Shown: positions 8,644 to 18,380, counted from the first letter of the stretch. The stretch is 64,000 bases of DNA from Candidatus Pelagibacter ubique HIMB140 (GCF_025558165.1 NZ_LAMZ01000001.1:620001-684000), one strand, 5' to 3'. A program made the numbers and translations. The notes: a model not told the origin generated them from the letters alone.

Positions 8644-9704
8644 TTTAAATTTTTCCAAAAATTTTTATTTATTTCTGGTGAAACTTTTTTAAGTCTTGAA
8701 ATCATTAATTTTGTTTTTTTTGCTAATATTTTGTCTTTAGCAATGGCTTTTTTAAAATCTTTATGTTGAGTTATCATAAAAGTGAATAGTTCGGCTTTAT
8801 CTTCTGCTGAATTATATCTAGCATATTTTGATATAAATCCCGCAACTGAAGTATCTATTCCGCTGCCATCTAACAAAGGTTCATCTGTATAATCTGTTTC
8901 ATTGATCCTTTCCCATTCTTGATCAAGCTGGTTCAAAGACATAGATGAATCAATTATATGATAGAATTCATGATGAAATGTTTTTTGTAACCACTTTTTT
9001 TTAGTTTTTGGATTTTTAAACTTTTTGAAAGAAGATAAATTTAAGTAAAATACTCCTGGGGATTTATCAACATGACCTGGCGCTAGACCAGCAAGAGCAT
9101 AACCAAGTGAATCTTCTACTACATCTTCACATATCATAACATATCTTAAACCAGAATTTCTTAGAAAACTAATTGGATAAATTTCAATTGCTTTTGAAAT
9201 AAAATTAGTTTCATCTTTATGATTAGATTTGGTTTTTGCACAGTAAAATGTATCTTCTCTATAGTTTTCTTCACTAACTAGAATTGAAATTTCTTTTGTA
9301 GAAGTTATCTTTTTTGATTTGATGTATTTACCCAAAACTTTTAAACTTTTTTTTGAATTGTTATATCTTGCTAATCTATTGTATTTAGGATTTTTCTTTA
9401 ATGTTCTAAACCGAACCAAACAGTCAACCCCACCATCATTTTTGCAATCTTTTAAAGCTTTTTGATCTAATTCATATTGGGATAAAGATCCCCATCTAGT
9501 ATACAATCTACCTGAAACAGACTCTACAATACTACCTTTAAATTTTTTGTTTGTTTTTCTATTTTCTTTTATTGTGGATATATATTTTTTTACAAATTCT
9601 GTTCTCTCTTTGTAAGATTTTTTTACTTCAGCAGTAATATTACCTGCATATACTTTATTTTGAAAAAATATAATTAAGACAAGAACGACAAAAACTCTCA
9701 TCAA
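8640..9704 (-). CDS. Secreted zincin-like putative metallopeptidase (HEFYH)
   Basis: 354 residues with a clear signal peptide (cleavage after 'NKVYAG'). Residues 245-249 read HEFYH, an HExxH zinc site, preceded by another His. About 55 residues on, 'SAEDKAELF' supplies a Glu at the place of the third zinc ligand in gluzincin-like families. The N-terminal ~200 residues are Lys-rich with a few Cys and are not recognised. A periplasmic or extracellular peptidase is likely; the substrate is unknown. Its ATG overlaps the stop of the upstream secreted-protein gene (ATGA), so the two form one small operon. Confidence 0.68.
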   Translation of the reverse strand: MMRVFVVLVLIIFFQNKVYAGNITAEVKKSYKERTEFVKKYISTIKENRKTNKKFKGSIVESVSGRLYTRWGSLSQYELDQKALKDCKNDGGVDCLVRFRTLKKNPKYNRLARYNNSKKSLKVLGKYIKSKKITSTKEISILVSEENYREDTFYCAKTKSNHKDETNFISKAIEIYPISFLRNSGLRYVMICEDVVEDSLGYALAGLAPGHVDKSPGVFYLNLSSFKKFKNPKTKKKWLQKTFHHEFYHIIDSSMSLNQLDQEWERINETDYTDEPLLDGSGIDTSVAGFISKYARYNSAEDKAELFTFMITQHKDFKKAIAKDKILAKKTKLMISRLKKVSPEINKNFWKNLN

Positions 9705-10333
9705 ACATTTTTAAAAAATTTTATACTAAAACTTGAAGATATGTCTCTGAATTGCTCTTCATAACATGATGCAAAAATTTCAATACTATTTTTTTGGGGA
9801 GCATCAGTTAGCACAAAGTTTAATGAATTATCTTTCGGTTCTTTCTCGATCAAATCAAAACTATTAAAATAATCCTTCCATAAAGAGATTTTTTCTTTGC
9901 ATCGATTTAAGTCACCTTGCTTTTTGTTATTAAATGCAATTATTGAATAAACTTGATTTTGAGAATTTGTATAAAAATAATAATTATTAAAATGATTAGA
10001 TAGCTTTTTTGGTTTAACTTTAAAACATTTGCCTTCAGCAAGATTATTTTCACATTCACCAATTATACTTAATTGATCTTTATTAAGTTCTGCTAAAAAA
10101 AACTGATCAAATATTTGCTCTAGTCTATTTTTAGGGAGCGCTACTTCAGTATTTTTTGGTTTTAATAATTCAGTTATATTAGAAACATCTAAACCCTCTT
10201 TTTCAATGGGTTTTTCTTCAAACATTTCTTCTGGCTTAGTTGTTTCCTCACCAGGCAAGTCTCCTGACTCACCAGCTAATAAAAAAGAAGTTGAAAAAAA
10301 TAAAATTAAAAATGTTTGAATTATTAGTTTCAT
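9701..10333 (-). CDS. Secreted protein of unknown function
   Basis: 210 residues with a signal peptide (hydrophobic stretch 'LIIQTFLILFFSTSFLLAG'). Residues ~22-70 are acidic and Pro/Glu-rich. The rest is a compact domain with four Cys ('CENNLAEGKCF', 'RCKEK', 'ASCYEEQF') that could form two disulfides in the periplasm. I do not recognise the family. It is the first gene of a two-gene unit with the HExxH protein, overlapping it by 4 bases, so it might be that protein's partner, chaperone or inhibitor (inference only). It is divergent from the AAA+ ATPase gene. Confidence 0.6.
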   Translation of the reverse strand: MKLIIQTFLILFFSTSFLLAGESGDLPGEETTKPEEMFEEKPIEKEGLDVSNITELLKPKNTEVALPKNRLEQIFDQFFLAELNKDQLSIIGECENNLAEGKCFKVKPKKLSNHFNNYYFYTNSQNQVYSIIAFNNKKQGDLNRCKEKISLWKDYFNSFDLIEKEPKDNSLNFVLTDAPQKNSIEIFASCYEEQFRDISSSFSIKFFKNV

Positions 10334-10366
10334 TTAAATAAAAAGATCTTAAATAAATTTTTAACT

Positions 10367-10372
10367 ATAATT
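10367..10372 (+). promoter_or_regulatory. Candidate -10 box for the AAA+ gene
   Basis: A perfect TATAAT lies 12 bases before the ATG at 10385, in the 51-base gap between divergent genes. Initiation would leave a leader of only a few bases. No good -35 is visible, and TATAAT is frequent by chance in DNA this AT-rich. Confidence 0.3.
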
Positions 10373-10384
10373 CTGTAGAAATCA

Positions 10385-11221
10385 ATGAATGAAGATCTTG
10401 AAAAAAATCTAAACGAAATAAACAAATTACCTGGGTTAAAAAGAGTAAAGGAAGAGGTGAAAAACTTATTAGCTTTTCTTGAAAATTCTAAAGATAGAAA
10501 AGAACAAGGCTTAGGGGATGCAATGCCACTAACATACCATTTAATTTTTTCTGGTAATCCAGGAACTGGAAAAACTACAGTGGCTAGACTTTTGGCTAAT
10601 ATTTATAGGGATTTAGGAATTATTGCTGGAGGAAAACTTATAGAAGTGACCAGAAGTGATTTGGTGGTAGCAGAGAAAGGTAAAACAGCAGAAAGAGCAG
10701 CTGATAAATTTAATGAAGCAATAGACAACGTATTATTTATTGATGAGGCGTATACTTTATCAAATAAAAAAGATCCAAATGATAATGGTCAAGAAGCAAT
10801 TGATGAATTGCTAAAGTTTATGGAGGATTATAGAGATAGACTGATAGTGATTGTTGCTGGTTATGAAACTAATATGAAAGAATTTATAGCTTCAAATGCC
10901 GGTCTAGCATCTAGGTTCAAAAGAAATATAATTTTTGAAAATTATAATGATTTAGAATTATACCAAATTTTCTATAAGCTTTGCCGTGATAACAAATACA
11001 TGATTGCCAATGATGCAAGCAGTACAATTAAAAATACTTGTAAAAAAATTATAGAAATAACTGGCGATAAGTATTCTAATGCTAGAGATTTAAGAAGATT
11101 TTTTGAAAGCTGTATTCAAATCCAATCGGTGAGATTAAATAAAAAAGAGAGTAAAACTAAGTTAGATCTAATGATGATTAAAAAAGAAGATATTGAAAAT
11201 ACAATCAATAATTTTTCTTAA
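10385..11221 (+). CDS. CbbX/SpoVK-type AAA+ ATPase
   Basis: 278 residues covering one AAA+ module. Walker A is 'GNPGTGKTT', Walker B is 'VLFIDEAYTL', and sensor/arginine-finger regions are present ('IVIVAGYE', 'GLASRFKRNI'). The central-pore region around 'VTRSDLVVAEKGKTAE' matches CbbX, the red-type Rubisco activase, and the related SpoVK/EccA AAA domains. There is no Rubisco in the window, so the client is unknown. It stands alone between a divergent secreted-protein pair and the convergent autotransporter gene (2-base gap). The family assignment is firm; the role is not. Confidence 0.88.
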   Translation: MNEDLEKNLNEINKLPGLKRVKEEVKNLLAFLENSKDRKEQGLGDAMPLTYHLIFSGNPGTGKTTVARLLANIYRDLGIIAGGKLIEVTRSDLVVAEKGKTAERAADKFNEAIDNVLFIDEAYTLSNKKDPNDNGQEAIDELLKFMEDYRDRLIVIVAGYETNMKEFIASNAGLASRFKRNIIFENYNDLELYQIFYKLCRDNKYMIANDASSTIKNTCKKIIEITGDKYSNARDLRRFFESCIQIQSVRLNKKESKTKLDLMMIKKEDIENTINNFS

Positions 11222-11223
11222 AT

Positions 11224-14200
11224 TTAAACTCTTGAATTATATCTATAAGCAACAAATCTTCTAATAATCTCATAGAAAAGAATTATTAATGCTATAAAAG
11301 TTACAATTGGAATGTAACTTAAAATTTTAAGATATCTTGAATATAACCTTTCAATTGCAGATCTTTCATCCATTTGAATATCATGCAATCTGTTTGCAAT
11401 TAAATGTATTTTAGGATCTTTTAATTGAGAACATTTATCCAATATTTGGTATAGTTGTAATTTGTTATAGTAATTAACTAATCTTTTTAGATTTTTCTCA
11501 ATTGCATAACAATTTGCAAATAAGTTATTATAAACATCGTTTAAAGTAAGATCTCTTTTAGATGACTTAAGGATTTCATTGTTTAAACTGATATATATTT
11601 CCTCTACTTCTTCTTTTGTTGGATTTTCTTTTAAAACTATTTCAATATTTTTTTCAAAATTTTTGATTTTATCTTTAACATCTTCTTTAATATCTTCATT
11701 TATATTTTGATCAGGAAAAGTTGCGATAATAGTTTCATCTTTTCCTATTTCTTTATCACTCAATACAACTTTATTATTCTGCTCCAAACCTTTCTCAGAT
11801 TTTATAGGAGGATCTTTTTTTGAAACAACTTTAGTTTGTTTCTCATTATCATTTTGATCTTGATCAGATTTTATAGGTATATCTTTTTTTGCGATCACAC
11901 TTGGTATTCTTCCTTTTGCAAATTCACCAAAGAATTTTCTAAATGTTATTGAAAAAATATTGGAGCTGATGTCTTCTTTTGTATTTTCTAACAAAAATGC
12001 ATTAGCCATAAGGCTTGTGTTATTCTCTTTATTAAGAAAATTGTACCCTACCCCTAAAGAATAATAGTCTTCCTTATCTCTTGGTAAGTCGTGATTAAAA
12101 GTAGAACCAGATGCAAATCTCGCTTTGTTTTCTGTTCCTTCGATAAAGTAGTCTCTAGATACAAAAGCTGCTAATTCCAACTGGCTTAATTTATTATTTT
12201 TTTCTGAAAAGTTTTTTGATACTGAAATTCCAACCTCAGGTTTGATAATAAAAAGATCTTCATTATCAACTGATAATGCTAAATCACCACCAGTTTCTTT
12301 TGTATCTCCCTTGAAAATATAACTGTAGTTTATTTTGGCAGATGGAGATATTTTATAACCATTAAAATCATACTTTGCTATATGCTGAGCTTCTAAATTT
12401 AAACCAACATCATAAAAGTCAGATTTATATTTGTCATCTACAGAGGTTCCAAATACTGATACATTTCTATTGCTGTTGGTCTTAGAGACAAAAGCGCTAC
12501 CTAACAAATTAAATGCATAATCTTCATCATCAATTTGCTTAAACATTGATGCATGCATTGAATAAATTTCTGCATCACCATAATTATCATTGTAAGTTGT
12601 GTCTGTTTTTGAAATTCCTATTGAGTAACCATCAAAATTTATATCGTCTTTTTTAAATTGTTCTCCAAATAATATTCCTGTCGTATCAGAATTATATCCC
12701 GTGTAGCCTTCACCAATGTTGTCTCTTTTAGTATTTGTTCCAAAAGTTCTCAAAAATGAAGCACTATCATCTGACTCAAACCTTTCAAAAAATGATTTAT
12801 TTTTATTATTTTTTATAAAACCTAAAACAGATACATCACTATAATCATAGTATTCACTGTATCTTTTTTTATCTCCATATAAACCTTGATCTTGTAATGA
12901 TGCTAAAGTGAGCTCATTAGCTGTTGAAGTAAAATTTGTTACAAAGGTTGTATTTGAAAGAGACGTAGTATTAGCAACAGCTCTATTAAAATAATTATGA
13001 TTAGTATTTGATTGAATAGATGATGTTGCAATAACAGTTCCTTTTAATTTATCTAATTCTGTATTTACTGAAGAAACTGTTGCGCTATCCAAAACATCTT
13101 TTACGTCTTTTAATGTTCCACTAGTTGCATTATCAAAAACTTTTGCAATGTCTTTTGATGATGAAACTGTTGTCGTGCAATTTATGTTACATGTACTAGC
13201 TGCTTCAGTAATTTGTAAAGAAACAGTTTTAGCCGAAGTATCATAGACAATATCCCAAGTAGCATCATTAAGATTACTCTCGTTGTTCATTGTCTCTGTT
13301 GAAAAAGTTCCATTAAATGTTCCACCGCCAGAAGCATCTACAATTGTATGTGTCACATCTGAGTAAGTGGTATCTTCAGGATATAAAGAAATAGTTCCTG
13401 CAAGCACTGTATTTCCATTAATTACTATCTTGTCTGCTGTTGTTGAATTAAATTCTATGTTTGTAGTATCGTCTGCAGATAGCGTTAAGTTACCAGTTAT
13501 AGTAAGAGTGCCTATGCTATTTCCTGGTGCCAAAGTACCTGCGGTAGATGAAAATGTAACATTACGCCCTATAACACCACCTCCACTTAATGTACCTCCT
13601 TCTACACTAATATCTCTTGGAATAATGGTATTTGATCCATCACTTGCTGTTCCTACATATAGAGTGCCTGCGGTTAATGTTGTATCTCCGGTGAAAGTAT
13701 TTGTTCCTGTTAAAGTTAAATCACCTGAACCAGATTTATTTAAATCTCCTGAACCAGATAATGTTCCGGATAAAGTTTGATTATTTGAAGAACTAAAAGT
13801 TAGTGTACCAGAATTTGATATGTTACCAGCGTACGATCCACTGTTTAATTGTCCGCTTATATCAATTGTACCAGCTGAAATAGTTGTATTTCCTGAATAA
13901 GTATTTGTTCCACTTAAAGTAAGAGTTCCAGAACCAGCTTTTGTTAATCCACCAGATCCTGATATTACACCAGAAACAGTTTTATTATTTGTGTCACCAG
14001 CAGTTAGAACTTGTGAACTTGCTATTTCAATATTTCCAGCTCCCTCAATTGAAGCTACAGTGTCACTTGCATCAACATCATATACTGCACCAGAAGCAAC
14101 GGAAATAGCGGTACTATCTGATAAAGTCCCTGAAACAGTTAAAGTTCCTGAATTAATATTTGTATTACCTGTATAAGTATTTGTTCCACTTAAAGTATAA

Positions 14201-17200
14201 GTGCTTGATCCAGCTTTAGTAAAACCACCTGAACCGCTTATCACACCTGATAAAGTTTTATCATTACTATCTCCAGCCGTAAGTGTTTGAGAGCTCGCGA
14301 TTTCAATGTTTCCAGCACCACTTACAGATGCAATAGTATCACTCGCATCTACGTCATAAACCGCACCTGAAGCAACGGTTACAGCAGTACTATCTGATAA
14401 AGTTCCTGAAACAGTTAAAGTTCCAGTATTTATAGTTGTTGAGCCAGAAAATGTGTTATTGCCACTTAAAGTTTGAGTTCCTGAGCCAGCTTTAGTTAAT
14501 CCACCAGAGCCTGATATTACACCAGATAAAGTTTTATTATTTCCATCACCAAAAGTTAAAGTTTGTGAGCTAGCAATTTCAATGTTACCCGCACCATTAA
14601 TCGAAGCTACCGTATCACTTGCATCTACGTCATATACCGCACCAGAAGCAACAGAAACAGCAGTACTATCTGACAATGATCCTGTAACAGTTAGAGTTCC
14701 AGCACTAACTGTTGTGGCGCCTGTATAAGTATTTGTGCCACTTAAAGTTTGAGTTCCTGATCCCGCTTTTGTTAAACTTCCAGAACCTGATATTACTCCC
14801 GACAAAGTTTTATCATTACTATCTCCAGCAGTTAATGTTTGTGAACTTGCTATATCAATTGTACCTGCTCCAGCTAATGATGATATAGTATCGCTTGCGT
14901 CAACATCATAAGTAGCGCCACTTGAAACCGTTACTGCTGTATTGTTGTCAAGAGTTCCTGTTACAGTTAAAGTTCCAGCACTGATGGTAGTAGTACCGTC
15001 GTAACCATTTGATCCAGTTAAAGTTAAAGTTCCACTTCCAGATTTAATTAAATTATAAGTGTTTGATCCATCATCAATTGCTGCCATTGATACAGCACTA
15101 TCAATACTAGCTGTAGTATTTCCAGTTAGAGTATTAGTTCCTGAAAAGGTAATTGTATTGCTATCTCCACTATTTCCTAAAGTTATTGAACCCTGTAAAT
15201 TTAAATTTTCATCAATTGTAAAATCACTTGCATCTGACGTATAAAATTTACCTCCAGTCATTGTGATAGCGCCTGTACCAAAAGCATCATTATTTCCATA
15301 CTGAATAGCACCAGCAGTAACTGTAGTTCCTCCAGAATAAGTACTACTGTTCTCTGCAAAAAAAGTACCAGTTGCTGACATTGTCAAAGTTCCAGAATTC
15401 AATACTAATCCACCTGATGGTCTTATTGTTCCATCGCCACCTATAATAGTTAAATCATAATTGTTGGCTCCAGCAGTTATACGACCACCAAATGTTAAAT
15501 TTCCATCATCTATATTTATCGTAGTATCTGAACCAAGAGTAGTAGTGCTACCTGTTAATGTAATTGTTCCAGAAGTATTTGCTGCTTGTAAAGCGCCACC
15601 ATTACTCACACCACTTCCATTTAATGTTAAGCTCTCATTAGTAATCGTAATTGCATCAGTTATTTTTAAACTTGCACCATCTGCAACAACTGTTCCACCA
15701 CTTGATGACCCTAATGAATACTGATCTGATATTTCTAGAATACCTGCATTTACTGTAATTGTTCCATCATTCTGATTAGCTCCACCCAAGACTAAAGTAC
15801 CACTTCCAGATTTAGTTAAATTACCAGAATCTGTAATGATACCATCAAAGGTCATTGTATTGGATGATGCTACATCAATTGTGCCATTACCAGTTAACGT
15901 AATTCCTTTATTCGCACCTAAAGTAAAATCATTTGTAGCACTTAAAGTTCCACCATTAAAAATTATATTATCTCCATCTACACTACCTGGCGTTGCTCCT
16001 AAATTAGCTGAACTTGAAACACTAATAGTTCCATTTGTAATAGTTGTTGAACCAGAATAGGTATTTGTACCTGAAAGAGTTAAAGTTCCACTACCTGATT
16101 TATTTAAAGCACCAGTTCCTGAAATCACACCTGCTAAAGTTTGGTTAGATGATGAATCTACTGTTAAAGTTCCTGAATTTGCAATTACACCATCATAATT
16201 TCCACTTTCAAGCTGACCTTGAAGTGTAATACCTCCTTCGGAAATAGTTGTATCACCAGTATATGTATTTGTTCCACTAAGAGTTAATGTGCCAGTTCCA
16301 GTTTTTGTAAGTCCTCCCGATCCTTGAATGACACCTGAGAAAGTTTTGTTTGTAGCATCCCCTGCTGTTAATGTTTGACCACTTGCAATATCAATTGTTC
16401 CAGCTCCATCTATAGATTTAATTGTATCGCTAGCATCAACATCATAAGTAGCTCCAGATGAAACTGTAATTGCTGTATCGTCAGATAAGGTTCCTGTAAC
16501 ATTTAATGTTCCAGCGCTGACTGTTGTTGCACCTGTATATGTATTTGCTCCACTTAAAGTTAAGGTTCCATCACCAGTCTTTGTTAAAGGACCAGTTTGA
16601 CTAATTACACCACCATAGGTTAATGTTGTTGATGCATTAGTATTAATTGTTCCTCCACTACCAACAACCATAATTCCTTTATTTGAACCTATTGAAAAAG
16701 AGTTTGTAGTTTGAAGTGTTCCATTATTTAAAACTATGTTGTTATTTGTAACAGATCCAGGTGTTGCTCCTAAACTAGATGAGTTTGAAGCAACTACAGT
16801 TCCGCCTTCAATTGTTGTTTGGCCACTATAAGTATTTGTTCCTGTAAGTGTAAGTGTTCCTGAACCAGTTTTAGCTAAAGTTCCAGTACCTGAAATTATT
16901 CCAGCTAAAGTTTGATTTGATGATGAATTAATTTTTAATTGACCAGAGTTAGAAATTGCTCCATCATAATTCCCGCTTTCTAATTGTCCTTGTATATCAA
17001 GAATACCAGCAGAAATTGTAGTATTTCCTGTATAAGTATTTGTTCCACTTAATGTAAGAGTTCCAGATCCTGCTTTAGTAAAATTTCCTCCTCCTGAGAT
17101 AACACCTGATAAAGTTTTATTATTACTATCTCCAGCTGTTAATGTTTGTGAAGATGCTATATCAATGTTACCTGCTCCTTCGATTGATGCAATTGTATCA

Positions 17201-18312
17201 GTTGAATCCACATCATAAGTTGCACCTGAAGCGATACTAACTGCAGTGCTATCAGATAAAGCTCCTGTTACTGTAAAAGTCCCAGAATTAATAGTTGTTG
17301 CTCCAGTATATGTATTATTTCCACTTAATGTTCTTATGCCATTTCCTGATTTAGTAAGACCACCGGAACCTTGAATTATACCGCTGAAAGAGGAGTTCAA
17401 AGAAGAATTGGTAGTTAATGTTGTAGAACTAGCTATATCAACAGTTCCTGCACCACTAAAATAACTAATTGTATCACTTGAGTTTACATCGTAAGTTGCA
17501 CCACTATCTACTTGAACGTAACTACTATCACTTAACGAACCTGAGACAGTTAAAGTTCCACCTTTTACAGTTGAAGAAGAGTGTGAATTTGTACCACTTA
17601 AAACTAAAACTCCATCTCCAGATTTACTTAGAGCTCCACTACTTATATTTCCTGAAATAGTCGAAGTTACACCAGTAGCAGTATTAAATGTTTGATTTTG
17701 TGAACCTAAATTTAAACTTCCTGAAATTGTATTATTACTTTCAGAGGTTATGGTCCATTTATCATTTATGATTGAAACTGGGCCTGATAAAGTTAATGTT
17801 CCATTGTTTGTCGAGTTACCTAAAGTAGTATTTGCTCTAATTACAATGTTATCACTTACTTCTCTTGCAGATGTATTATTAGAGCTTAATGTCCCACCAT
17901 CTATATAAATAATGTTTCCACCAAAAGCATTATCACTACCTACTTCCATTGTACCTGCAGATAAAACCCAGTCTGCACTATGACCGCTATTATCTCCATT
18001 AAGCTCTATTACACCTGCTCCAGCTTTTGTAAGGTCAACTCCTCCACTAAGAGAACCATTAATTGTAAATGTAAATCCATTTAAGACATTGTAAGTTCTT
18101 TCCCCTACACCAAAAGTATCTGTATCAAGATCACTATTAACTGTATCATCTTTAGAAATAGTAACTGTGTCAGCAAGAGATTGTTTAATAAGAAAAAATA
18201 TAATTAAGAAAAAAAATAAAAAAAATTTTTTTGCAAATTGAATATTTTTATTAAATTCCCTCAACATATAATTGTTGTAATGTATTGATCCTTTTGAGTT
18301 ATTTGAATACAA
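11224..18312 (-). CDS. Giant autotransporter with PATR repeats, beta-barrel and extra C-terminal membrane anchor
   Basis: 2,362 residues. A long signal peptide comes first (hydrophobic core ~30-48, cleavage near 'SLADT'); an alternative start at 18267 (residue 16) would give a more usual length. Residues ~60-1590 are dozens of passenger repeats of the type 'GSGTLTLSGTNTYTG' (PATR), predicting a long beta-helix, with four near-identical 92-residue units in tandem. A linker contains a Cys pair ('CNINC'). Residues ~1840-2127 form an autotransporter beta-barrel ending 'SITFRKFF'. Unusually the chain continues ~235 residues: a charged linker, alpha-helices and one transmembrane helix (~2330-2352) followed by Arg/Tyr-rich residues. 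Normal autotransporters end at the barrel. Probably an adhesin or surface-shielding protein. Confidence 0.9.
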   Translation of the reverse strand: MYSNNSKGSIHYNNYMLREFNKNIQFAKKFFLFFFLIIFFLIKQSLADTVTISKDDTVNSDLDTDTFGVGERTYNVLNGFTFTINGSLSGGVDLTKAGAGVIELNGDNSGHSADWVLSAGTMEVGSDNAFGGNIIYIDGGTLSSNNTSAREVSDNIVIRANTTLGNSTNNGTLTLSGPVSIINDKWTITSESNNTISGSLNLGSQNQTFNTATGVTSTISGNISSGALSKSGDGVLVLSGTNSHSSSTVKGGTLTVSGSLSDSSYVQVDSGATYDVNSSDTISYFSGAGTVDIASSTTLTTNSSLNSSFSGIIQGSGGLTKSGNGIRTLSGNNTYTGATTINSGTFTVTGALSDSTAVSIASGATYDVDSTDTIASIEGAGNIDIASSQTLTAGDSNNKTLSGVISGGGNFTKAGSGTLTLSGTNTYTGNTTISAGILDIQGQLESGNYDGAISNSGQLKINSSSNQTLAGIISGTGTLAKTGSGTLTLTGTNTYSGQTTIEGGTVVASNSSSLGATPGSVTNNNIVLNNGTLQTTNSFSIGSNKGIMVVGSGGTINTNASTTLTYGGVISQTGPLTKTGDGTLTLSGANTYTGATTVSAGTLNVTGTLSDDTAITVSSGATYDVDASDTIKSIDGAGTIDIASGQTLTAGDATNKTFSGVIQGSGGLTKTGTGTLTLSGTNTYTGDTTISEGGITLQGQLESGNYDGVIANSGTLTVDSSSNQTLAGVISGTGALNKSGSGTLTLSGTNTYSGSTTITNGTISVSSSANLGATPGSVDGDNIIFNGGTLSATNDFTLGANKGITLTGNGTIDVASSNTMTFDGIITDSGNLTKSGSGTLVLGGANQNDGTITVNAGILEISDQYSLGSSSGGTVVADGASLKITDAITITNESLTLNGSGVSNGGALQAANTSGTITLTGSTTTLGSDTTINIDDGNLTFGGRITAGANNYDLTIIGGDGTIRPSGGLVLNSGTLTMSATGTFFAENSSTYSGGTTVTAGAIQYGNNDAFGTGAITMTGGKFYTSDASDFTIDENLNLQGSITLGNSGDSNTITFSGTNTLTGNTTASIDSAVSMAAIDDGSNTYNLIKSGSGTLTLTGSNGYDGTTTISAGTLTVTGTLDNNTAVTVSSGATYDVDASDTISSLAGAGTIDIASSQTLTAGDSNDKTLSGVISGSGSLTKAGSGTQTLSGTNTYTGATTVSAGTLTVTGSLSDSTAVSVASGAVYDVDASDTVASINGAGNIEIASSQTLTFGDGNNKTLSGVISGSGGLTKAGSGTQTLSGNNTFSGSTTINTGTLTVSGTLSDSTAVTVASGAVYDVDASDTIASVSGAGNIEIASSQTLTAGDSNDKTLSGVISGSGGFTKAGSSTYTLSGTNTYTGNTNINSGTLTVSGTLSDSTAISVASGAVYDVDASDTVASIEGAGNIEIASSQVLTAGDTNNKTVSGVISGSGGLTKAGSGTLTLSGTNTYSGNTTISAGTIDISGQLNSGSYAGNISNSGTLTFSSSNNQTLSGTLSGSGDLNKSGSGDLTLTGTNTFTGDTTLTAGTLYVGTASDGSNTIIPRDISVEGGTLSGGGVIGRNVTFSSTAGTLAPGNSIGTLTITGNLTLSADDTTNIEFNSTTADKIVINGNTVLAGTISLYPEDTTYSDVTHTIVDASGGGTFNGTFSTETMNNESNLNDATWDIVYDTSAKTVSLQITEAASTCNINCTTTVSSSKDIAKVFDNATSGTLKDVKDVLDSATVSSVNTELDKLKGTVIATSSIQSNTNHNYFNRAVANTTSLSNTTFVTNFTSTANELTLASLQDQGLYGDKKRYSEYYDYSDVSVLGFIKNNKNKSFFERFESDDSASFLRTFGTNTKRDNIGEGYTGYNSDTTGILFGEQFKKDDINFDGYSIGISKTDTTYNDNYGDAEIYSMHASMFKQIDDEDYAFNLLGSAFVSKTNSNRNVSVFGTSVDDKYKSDFYDVGLNLEAQHIAKYDFNGYKISPSAKINYSYIFKGDTKETGGDLALSVDNEDLFIIKPEVGISVSKNFSEKNNKLSQLELAAFVSRDYFIEGTENKARFASGSTFNHDLPRDKEDYYSLGVGYNFLNKENNTSLMANAFLLENTKEDISSNIFSITFRKFFGEFAKGRIPSVIAKKDIPIKSDQDQNDNEKQTKVVSKKDPPIKSEKGLEQNNKVVLSDKEIGKDETIIATFPDQNINEDIKEDVKDKIKNFEKNIEIVLKENPTKEEVEEIYISLNNEILKSSKRDLTLNDVYNNLFANCYAIEKNLKRLVNYYNKLQLYQILDKCSQLKDPKIHLIANRLHDIQMDERSAIERLYSRYLKILSYIPIVTFIALIILFYEIIRRFVAYRYNSRV
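13970..15000. repeat. 276-bp tandem repeats inside the autotransporter gene
   Basis: The landmark encoding the end of 'VYDVDASDT' recurs at 14069, 14345, 14621 and 14897, exactly 276 bases (92 codons) apart. Flanking motifs such as the TAGSGT/SGVISGSGG segments keep the same phase. The copies are near-identical in sequence. More diverged copies occur around 16433 and 17200. The period is a multiple of three, so gain or loss of units keeps the frame. Confidence 0.85.
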
Positions 18313-18318
18313 CCAATG

Positions 18319-18340
18319 ATATATAATATTAGTTATATAT
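18319..18340. promoter_or_regulatory. Inverted repeat, candidate LysR operator
   Basis: ATATATAA at 18319-18326 and TTATATAT at 18333-18340 are perfect 8-base inverted arms around a 6-base spacer. They lie in the 68-base gap between the divergent autotransporter and LysR genes, where LysR regulators usually bind. The arms are pure A/T, so chance is a real alternative. Confidence 0.4.
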
Positions 18341-18380
18341 ACAATTTGATTAAATATAAAAAAATTCTATAAATGCGATT

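Noticed and set aside
13970-17300. Regular repeats considered as a CRISPR array
   Set aside because: Repeats are 276 bases, coding, in frame, and without short spacers; no cas genes are present.
13367-17660. Several open frames of 60-140 codons on the + strand opposite the autotransporter
   Set aside because: They are antisense to a repetitive Thr/Ser/Gly-rich gene, whose reverse complement stays open; the products are Val/Pro-rich with no domain or start signal.
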